NCBI GenBank assembly: GCA_023429855.1
Contig: JAEZDB010000486.1
Span: 1-5,643, forward strand
Source: Actinomycetes bacterium
Lineage (GTDB): Bacteria > Actinomycetota > Thermoleophilia > Solirubrobacterales > Solirubrobacteraceae
DNA length: 5,643 nt
Reading direction: 5' to 3'
Position 1 is the stretch's first letter. Each line of letters starts with the position of its first letter. A model generated the notes under the pieces. That model saw only the letters and a program-made list of their open reading frames with translations. It had not been told where the DNA came from and did no database searches. A program made the translations under genes and the position numbers. Below, piece after piece: positions 1 to 4,126 of this stretch.

Positions 1-2
1 CC

Positions 3-302
3 GCCACGCAGGCGGCCGCCGTCGACCTCGGGCTCGTCCGTTACGACCCAGCCCGGGTCCACGGCCACGTCCTCTCACGCGCGACGCTCGCGGCGCAGCT
101 CGACCACCTGCGCCGGCTGCCGCTGCCGGAGCGCCAGCGCGTGCGTGGCATCCACCCCGATCGCGCCCTGGTGATCGTGCCGGGCCTGTCGATCCTGCTG
201 GCGGCGCTCGACGCGTTCCGCCTGCAGGAGGTCACGGTGTCGGAGCACGACATCCTGCTCGGCGCCGCGATCGGCTTGGCGAAGCCCAGCGCCCGGGCGT
301 AG
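3..302 (+). CDS. ppx: Ppx/GppA-family exopolyphosphatase, C-terminal fragment (5' end outside window)
   Basis: This is the last 99 residues of a Ppx/GppA phosphatase, ending at TAG 300-302; the start lies beyond the left edge. Family members hydrolyse inorganic polyphosphate from the chain end, or pppGpp to ppGpp, in the cytosol, using an ASKHA (actin-like) fold. What is visible matches the end of the catalytic region. The opening ATQAAAVDLGL fits the residues after the conserved Gly-Gly-Thr phosphate loop. Next come YDPARVHGHVLSR, a leucine-rich helix with LPLPERQR, and GIHPDRALVIVPGLSILLAAL. The closing VTVSEHDILLGAAIGLA is the family's typical 'SE-x-DIL-x-G' ending. No HD-type C-terminal domain follows, so it is the short actinobacterial form. 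The fragment cannot separate exopolyphosphatase from pppGpp phosphatase activity. It is convergent with the ilvG-like gene, with a hairpin between them. Confidence 0.85.
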   Translation, partial: ATQAAAVDLGLVRYDPARVHGHVLSRATLAAQLDHLRRLPLPERQRVRGIHPDRALVIVPGLSILLAALDAFRLQEVTVSEHDILLGAAIGLAKPSARA

Positions 303-319
303 GAACCCCGGACCGGCGT

Positions 320-356
320 CGCCACACGCCACCTCTCGGATCGGCGGCGTGTGGCG
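320..356. terminator. Perfect 11-bp inverted repeat between convergent genes, probable bidirectional terminator
   Basis: CGCCACACGCC (320-330) and its exact complement GGCGTGTGGCG (346-356) are separated by a 15-base loop. The repeat starts 18 bases after the ppx stop and lies about 110 bases beyond the stop of the minus-strand ilvG-like gene, so a folded transcript from either side could end here. There is no T-run on either strand, so it is not a textbook intrinsic terminator; such hairpins without a U-tract are common in G+C-rich actinobacteria. The same GTGTGGCGG arm can also pair with CCGCCACAC at 448-456 (9 bp), which gives an alternative fold. Confidence 0.5.
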
Positions 357-395
357 GATGGATCGTGCGTGCGATGGGCCGCGCGCGAACGCAGG

Positions 396-410
396 TGGCC
401 CCCTGGGCCA
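396..410. repeat. Small 6-bp hairpin with 3-base loop downstream of the ilvG-like gene
   Basis: TGGCCC (396-401) and GGGCCA (405-410) form a tight stem around CCT. It lies 54 bases past the stop of the minus-strand gene and could add to its 3' end processing or termination. No T-run follows on either strand. A stem this short can arise by chance in G+C-rich DNA. Confidence 0.2.
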
Positions 411-464
411 TTGAGGCTCACGGGTGGCTCAGCGTGCGTGCGAGGCGCCGCCACACCCCGCCGA

Positions 465-2096
465 TCATCCGAGGTTGGCCTTACGCGGGTACTTGGTGTT
501 GGGGTCGGTGGCGATGTTGACGAGCGCCGGCGTTCCGCTGGCGCCGAGGGCGCGCTCGAGCGCGGGGCGCACATCGGCGGCGTCTTTGACGAGCTCGCCT
601 TGGCCGCCGAGCGCGTTGACGAGCTCGTCGTAGCGCGTCTCGGGGCGCAGGTCGGCGGCAAGCGAGTAGCCGTAGATGAACTCCATCGGGTGCTTCTCGA
701 GCGCCCAGATGCCGTTGTTGCCCATCACGCCGACCACGTGCACACCGTGGCGGGCCAGGGTGTCGAACTCGATGGCGCTGAAGCCGAAGGCGCCGTCGCC
801 GTAGAGAATCACGACCTCGCGGTCGGGGTGCGCGAGCTTGGCGGCCAGGGCGTAGCCGGGGCCGGCGCCGAGGCAGCCGAACGGGCCGGGGTCGAGCCAG
901 GTGCCGGGCTCGTAGCGGTCGACGACCTGGCCGGCGTAGGAGGCGAAGTCGCCGCCGTCGCAGATCACGATCGCGTCGCGGCCGAGCACGTCGACGAGGT
1001 CGCCGTAGATCCGCATCGGGTGGATCGGGTATTGGTCGCTCGTGAGGTCGCCGGTCTGGGCGGCGCGGGCCTCGGTCTCGGCCTGGCGTAGCGCGGCGAG
1101 GTTTCCGGCGTCGTGGCCTGCGGCGCCAGCCACGCCCGAGGTCAGCGCCGTGAGCGCATCCGTGATGTCGCCCACGAGCGCGACGTCGGCGCTGCGCGGC
1201 GGCTGGGCGTCAAACGGCGCGCGCTGGAGCGTGATGATCTGCGTCTCGGGGCCGAACGACCCGCCGAAGCCGAGGCGGAAGTCGAGCGGCACGCCGACGA
1301 CGAGGGCGACGTCGGCGTCCTTAAGCGCCTTGGACCGCACGCGCGAGAACGCGAGCTCGTGGTCGGCCGGGATGCACCCGCGCGCCTGGCCGTTGGTGAA
1401 CACCGGCGTGCGCAGCGCCTCGGCAAACGCGACGAGCGCGTCCTCGCCGTGGGCCCAGTACAGGTCGGTGCCGGCCATCACCACCGGGCGCTTGGCGTCG
1501 CGCAGCAGCGCGATCGCGCGCTCGAGCTCAGCGGCGTCGACCGGTGCCTCGGCGGCCAGCGCGGGCGGCGGCGTGTCGAGCGCCGCAGCCTCCATGAACA
1601 CGTGGTCGAGCGAGAAGTCGACGAAGGCCGGTCCGCCGGGCGGGCCCTGCGCCGCGGCAAAGGCGGCGTCGAGCGAGGGCTGGATGTCGTCTGGACCAGT
1701 GACGGTTCGCGCCGAACGCGTCAGCGGGGTGACGAACGGCAGGTGGTCGATCTCTTGCAGCGAGCCTTGCCCCCAGCGCATCTGCGGCGCGCGGCCGCCG
1801 AGCACCACCATCGGGCTGCGGTTCGTGAGGGCCGAGCCCATCGCGCTCAGCCCGTTCGTGACGCCGGGGCCAGCGGTCAGCGCGGCGACGCCGGGTGTGC
1901 GCGTGACCTTCGACCAGCCCTCAGCGGCAAAGGCCGCCGTCTGCTCGTGGCGCACGTCGATGAGCGAGAGCCCCTCGTGCTTGACGCCGTCGTAGAGCGA
2001 GAAGAGGTGGCCGCCCGAGAGCGTGAAGAGGTGGCTGACGCCGTGCTGGGCCAGACGCGACGCGGCCAAACGACCGCCATGCGGCAAATCGGACAT
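465..2096 (-). CDS. ilvG: ThDP-dependent acetolactate synthase-like enzyme, IlvG type
   Basis: This is a complete 543-residue ThDP-dependent enzyme with the usual Pyr, middle and PP domains. The N-terminal Pyr domain holds the catalytic Glu51 in DVRHEQTAAFAAEGW. The middle domain includes NGQARGCIPADHELAFSR and LDFRLGFGG (about 235-280). The PP domain carries the Mg/ThDP motif from GDG (433-435) to NN (460-461), followed by GIWALEKHPMEFIYGYS. Overall it strongly resembles mycobacterial IlvG (e.g. SLQEIDHLPFV, GPFGCLG, YPRKANLG at the end), annotated as an acetolactate synthase catalytic subunit: two pyruvate to 2-acetolactate and CO2, the first step of valine/leucine synthesis. The middle domain also looks like oxalyl-CoA decarboxylase/2-hydroxyacyl-CoA lyase, so the true substrate is open. 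No small regulatory subunit (ilvN) gene is adjacent. The ATG is set by GAGGAG five bases upstream. It is divergent from an HxlR regulator, its likely controller. Confidence 0.88.
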   Translation of the reverse strand: MSDLPHGGRLAASRLAQHGVSHLFTLSGGHLFSLYDGVKHEGLSLIDVRHEQTAAFAAEGWSKVTRTPGVAALTAGPGVTNGLSAMGSALTNRSPMVVLGGRAPQMRWGQGSLQEIDHLPFVTPLTRSARTVTGPDDIQPSLDAAFAAAQGPPGGPAFVDFSLDHVFMEAAALDTPPPALAAEAPVDAAELERAIALLRDAKRPVVMAGTDLYWAHGEDALVAFAEALRTPVFTNGQARGCIPADHELAFSRVRSKALKDADVALVVGVPLDFRLGFGGSFGPETQIITLQRAPFDAQPPRSADVALVGDITDALTALTSGVAGAAGHDAGNLAALRQAETEARAAQTGDLTSDQYPIHPMRIYGDLVDVLGRDAIVICDGGDFASYAGQVVDRYEPGTWLDPGPFGCLGAGPGYALAAKLAHPDREVVILYGDGAFGFSAIEFDTLARHGVHVVGVMGNNGIWALEKHPMEFIYGYSLAADLRPETRYDELVNALGGQGELVKDAADVRPALERALGASGTPALVNIATDPNTKYPRKANLG

Positions 2097-2101
2097 GGAA
2101 A

Positions 2102-2107
2102 CTCCTC
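2102..2107 (-). promoter_or_regulatory. Shine-Dalgarno sequence of the ilvG-like gene
   Basis: Read on the minus strand this is GAGGAG, five bases before the ATG (complement of 2094-2096). It fixes the start of the ilvG-like protein at MSDLPHGG, which agrees with the expected N-terminus of the Pyr domain. Confidence 0.7.
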
Positions 2108-2277
2108 GTGAGCGGTGATACCGTCCCCCAATGGAGGGACGCGTGTCGGACGAATGGCCTGGAAAAACTCATTCAACCGCCAAACGTTGTGTCTCTGTGA
2201 GGTTTGCACGTTATGGTTGGCGCGAGTTCGTGCGGGACCTACCAATTGGGCCCCGCCGTTCATCGCCAACCGCTCTT

Positions 2278-2286
2278 GGGGAGGAG
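2278..2286 (+). promoter_or_regulatory. Strong Shine-Dalgarno sequence that decides the HxlR start
   Basis: GGGGAGGAG ends five bases before GTG 2292-2294. An in-frame ATG exists at 2115, but this site, together with HxlR-type sequence beginning only after the GTG, makes 2292 the real start. Confidence 0.75.
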
Positions 2287-2291
2287 CCACG

Positions 2292-2972
2292 GTGACCGCA
2301 CTAGGTAGCAAAAGACATCCGTACAACCAGTGGAGTCCGGATGCGCGGGCGCTTGATCGCGTTGGCGACAAGTGGACCCTGTTGATCATTCGCGATCTCG
2401 CCGACGGCCCGCGCCGCTTCGTCGACCTGCAGCGCACGCTGCCAGGCATCTCGACCGAGCAGCTGCGTTCGCGGCTCAACCGCATGGTCGACGACGAGCT
2501 GCTCACGCGCTCGCGTTACCGCGAGGTTCCGCCGCGCGTCGACTACGAGCTGACCGAGGAGGCCCGCGCCCTGCTGCCGGCCATCGCCGCGATCGCGCGC
2601 TGGGGCTACCAGCACGCGTGGAGCGACGCCCTCGCCGGCGAGCACGTCGACATCGGGGCGATCTTGCGCGCCACCGTCGGCGGCATCATCACCGACAAGT
2701 CTGGTGAGGTGGACTGCGTGATCCTCGACGACGCCCACGGCGAGACGCGCTGGCGCGTGGCCCTGGCCGACGGCGCCGCGCGGCTCACCCGCGACCTCGA
2801 CGCCGAGCCGGCCAGCGCGCTGATCGGCAACGAGGCCGCATGGCGCTCAGCTCTCGGACCCGGCGGCAGCGCCGACGCGCTCCAGGTCGCGGGCGACCGC
2901 GACCTCGCGCTCGACGTGCTCACGCAGGTCTCGGCGGCCGGCCCGGTCGCCGTCCCGGCCCAGCCCGCCTGA
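2292..2972 (+). CDS. HxlR-family winged-helix regulator with C-terminal SCP2-like domain
   Basis: This is a 226-residue DNA-binding protein starting at GTG. Residues about 15-108 are an HxlR-type winged helix: SPDARALDRVGDKWTLLIIRDL, then DGPRRFVDLQRTLPGIS, the recognition-helix stretch TEQLRSRLNRM, and the wing ending EVPPRVDYELTEEAR. Residues about 115-215 add a second domain (ILRATVGGIIT..., GETRWRVALADGAARL..., ALQVAGDRDLALDVL) that resembles the small SCP2/sterol-carrier-like domain found on some actinobacterial HxlR proteins. It may bind a hydrophobic ligand, which is inference. Many HxlR members have a redox-sensing cysteine near residue 15 (the 'C-P-V' position). Here that stretch reads QWSPDA, and the only cysteine is in VDCVILDD, so thiol sensing at the usual site is unlikely. 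Its divergence from the ilvG-like gene makes that gene, and itself, the likely targets. The specific ligand and gene name are unknown. Confidence 0.88.
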   Translation: MTALGSKRHPYNQWSPDARALDRVGDKWTLLIIRDLADGPRRFVDLQRTLPGISTEQLRSRLNRMVDDELLTRSRYREVPPRVDYELTEEARALLPAIAAIARWGYQHAWSDALAGEHVDIGAILRATVGGIITDKSGEVDCVILDDAHGETRWRVALADGAARLTRDLDAEPASALIGNEAAWRSALGPGGSADALQVAGDRDLALDVLTQVSAAGPVAVPAQPA

Positions 2973-2981
2973 TCTCGCGCA

Positions 2982-3010
2982 CGCCGGGCCGACGTCAGCG
3001 GGTCCCGGCG
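2982..3010 (+). terminator. Hairpin after the HxlR gene, possible terminator
   Basis: CGCCGGG (2982-2988) pairs exactly with CCCGGCG (3004-3010). Inside it, CCG (2989-2991) can pair with CGG (2999-3001) across a two-base bulge, leaving a 7-base loop. It begins ten bases past the HxlR stop. No T-run follows. It also sits directly upstream of the next gene, so it could shape that gene's leader rather than end transcription. Confidence 0.35.
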
Positions 3011-3014
3011 CGAC

Positions 3015-3026
3015 CGCAACTTCTGA
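3015..3026 (+). repeat. 12-bp direct repeat CGCAACTTCTGA, copy 1, upstream of the glycosidase-like gene
   Basis: An identical copy lies at 4085-4096 upstream of the sigma factor gene. This copy ends 23 bases before the GTG at 3050. The bases before both copies are also alike (CCCGG followed by a G+C-rich stretch). GCAACTT has the AAC core typical of ECF sigma -35 boxes, so a promoter role is possible. No matching -10 box is clear at this copy. Confidence 0.4.
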
Positions 3027-3040
3027 GCTGGCGAGGTGCT

Positions 3041-3044
3041 GGAG
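3041..3044 (+). promoter_or_regulatory. Shine-Dalgarno GGAG that decides the glycosidase-like start
   Basis: GGAG lies five bases before GTG 3050-3052. Starting there gives a clean signal peptide. The upstream in-frame ATG at 2840 would instead add a 70-residue Arg/Pro/Gly-rich stretch that overlaps the HxlR gene. Confidence 0.6.
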
Positions 3045-3049
3045 CGAAC

Positions 3050-4045
3050 GTGCAACGTCCGCTCCTCCCCTGGCTCCTCGCCACGCTCGCAAGTCTCGCC
3101 CTCGCTGGCCTGATCTCCGTCGGGGCGCCCACGGCCGCCGTGGCCAAGGCGCCGTCGAGCAAGCTGCGCTTCGCGATCGCCGACCAGCACACGCCGATGT
3201 TCACCGACCCGCGGTGGCAGAGCCTCGGCCTCAAGCTCACGCGCTACAACGTGCCGTGGAACGCCGCGTCAGACCCCGTCCAGCGTCAACGGGTCGTGGA
3301 TTACGTGACGGCCGCGAACGCCGCCGGCGTGCAGACCCTCGTGCACCTCACCGGGCAGGTCGGGCCGGGCGGCGCCCGCGAGGCGCTTCCGTCACGCACG
3401 GCGTACCGCACCGAGATGCGCAAGCTCGTCGCCCTCCTGCGGCCAATGGGCGTCAAGACGTGGGGCGCCTGGAACGAGGCCAACCACAGCACCCAGCCCA
3501 CGATCAAGCGCCCCGATCGCGCGGCGCAGTACTTTCTCGACCTGCGGGCCGCATGCCCGGGTTGCACGATCGTCGCCGTCGACCTGCTCACCCAAGGTGG
3601 TCCGACGTCGACGGGCCGCGCGACGTACCGCGGCTACCTCAAGCGGTTCATGACCGCGCTCGGTGGCAAGCGCTCGCTGGTCAAGGTGATCGGCGTGCAC
3701 AACTACGGCGAGCTGATCGAGAGCAAGGGCCCCTACCGATCGCGTGATCTCATGCGGTTCGCCCGCCGCTACGTGCGGAAGAGCCGCTTCTGGCTGACCG
3801 AGACGGGCGGCGTGGCCGCGACGCGCACCCGCCCGTGCAGCGAGGCGCGCCAGGTCACGGGCACCCGCCGCATGTTCTCTCACGCCCGCGCGCTCGAACG
3901 CGAAGGGCTCGATCGGGTCTACCAGTACAACTGGACCGCCGACGTCTGCGGCGACCTGTTCGACTCGGGCCTGATCCGGCAGGACGGCACCTCACGGCCC
4001 GCGCTCGAGGTCGTGGCTGCCGAGTCCGCAAGGCTGCGCCGCTAA
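3050..4045 (+). CDS. Exported TIM-barrel glycoside-hydrolase-like protein (clan GH-A type)
   Basis: This is a 331-residue secreted protein starting at GTG. Residues 1-34 are a signal peptide: MQRPLLPW, a hydrophobic core LLATLASLALAGLISV, then TAAVAKA with likely cleavage near 32-34. The mature part reads as a (beta/alpha)8 barrel. LKLTRYNVPW (62-70) fits an early strand. WNEAN holds Glu143, the expected acid/base after Asn in clan GH-A. VIGVHNYGE lies at 213-221. FWLTETGG holds Glu251, the expected nucleophile. YQYNWTAD (291-298) fits barrel strand 8. These features suggest retaining hydrolysis of a polysaccharide or glycoside outside the membrane; the GH family and substrate cannot be told from motifs. 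Cysteines are C169/C172 (a CPGC motif), C263 and C300, consistent with disulfides in an exported protein. No cell-wall anchor or carbohydrate-binding module is visible. It lies 77 bases after the HxlR gene and 81 bases before the sigma gene. Confidence 0.8.
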   Translation: MQRPLLPWLLATLASLALAGLISVGAPTAAVAKAPSSKLRFAIADQHTPMFTDPRWQSLGLKLTRYNVPWNAASDPVQRQRVVDYVTAANAAGVQTLVHLTGQVGPGGAREALPSRTAYRTEMRKLVALLRPMGVKTWGAWNEANHSTQPTIKRPDRAAQYFLDLRAACPGCTIVAVDLLTQGGPTSTGRATYRGYLKRFMTALGGKRSLVKVIGVHNYGELIESKGPYRSRDLMRFARRYVRKSRFWLTETGGVAATRTRPCSEARQVTGTRRMFSHARALEREGLDRVYQYNWTADVCGDLFDSGLIRQDGTSRPALEVVAAESARLRR

Positions 4046-4078
4046 GCCCGTGGCGATGCGCCTCGCATCCGCTCGGGC
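4046..4078 (+). terminator. Two-part hairpin directly after the glycosidase-like stop codon
   Basis: GCCCG (4046-4050) pairs with CGGGC (4074-4078). Inside, GATGCG (4055-4060) pairs with CGCATC (4064-4069) around a CCT loop, with a 4x4 internal loop between the two stems. It begins at the first base after TAA, where an intrinsic terminator would be expected. No T-run follows. If it works, the sigma factor gene needs its own promoter. Confidence 0.45.
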
Positions 4079-4084
4079 CCGGAG

Positions 4085-4096
4085 CGCAACTTCTGA
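4085..4096 (+). repeat. 12-bp direct repeat CGCAACTTCTGA, copy 2, upstream of the sigma factor gene
   Basis: It is identical to 3015-3026 and ends 30 bases before the ATG at 4127. It is followed by CCCTAGGCTGGG, and TAGGCT (4100-4105) loosely resembles a -10 box but is too close to the repeat for ordinary -35/-10 spacing. Read as an ECF-type -35 (GCAACTT), the -10 would fall near 4109-4114, giving a very short leader. Confidence 0.4.
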
Positions 4097-4126
4097 CCCT
4101 AGGCTGGGTTTTGGATTGAAGACGCG

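Larger units (their letters stand above)
2097..2291. promoter_or_regulatory. Divergent control region between ilvG-like gene and HxlR regulator, with inverted repeats
   Basis: These 195 bases separate two divergent genes and must hold both promoters. By my count 29 of the 60 bases at 2161-2220 are G/C, well below the surroundings. Several short symmetric elements are visible. CAAAC (2181-2185) is inverted as GTTTG (2202-2206). CAACC (2174-2178) is inverted as GGTTG (2215-2219). GGTTGGCG (2215-2222) is inverted perfectly as CGCCAACC (2264-2271). CCAATTGG (2242-2249) is a perfect palindrome. HxlR-family proteins bind imperfect palindromes as dimers, so one of these could be an operator. A possible plus-strand promoter is TTGTGT (2187-2192) with TTATGG (2211-2216) after an 18-base spacer, but it is weak. 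I could not pick a convincing promoter for the minus strand. Confidence 0.4.

Noticed and set aside
41..661. A minus-strand open frame of 206 codons across the ppx end and the convergent gap.
   Set aside because: It runs through ppx coding sequence in antisense, across the hairpin and into the ilvG 3' end. The translation is Arg/Ser/Thr-rich without any family features.
1042..2111. Long plus-strand open frames (1042-1995 and 1113-2111) opposite the ilvG-like gene.
   Set aside because: They are antisense to a complete ThDP enzyme with all key motifs. Their translations are Arg/Ala/Ser-rich with no domain, as expected from G+C-rich codon bias.
2115..2291. An N-terminal extension of the HxlR protein from the in-frame ATG at 2115.
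   Set aside because: It covers the divergent control region, reads unlike HxlR N-termini and has A/T-rich composition. The GTG at 2292 follows GGGGAGGAG at ideal spacing.
2840..3049. An N-terminal extension of the glycosidase-like protein from the in-frame ATG at 2840.
   Set aside because: It overlaps the HxlR coding end, is Arg/Pro/Gly-rich and would bury the signal peptide. The GTG at 3050 has a Shine-Dalgarno and starts directly at a signal peptide.
3392..3883. A minus-strand open frame of 163 codons inside the glycosidase-like gene.
   Set aside because: It is antisense to the region holding both catalytic glutamates and shows no motif of its own.
4100..4105. TAGGCT as a standard sigma-70 -10 box for the sigma fusion gene.
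   Set aside because: No reasonable -35 box lies about 17 bases upstream (that position reads GCCCGG), so it is not called as a promoter by itself.
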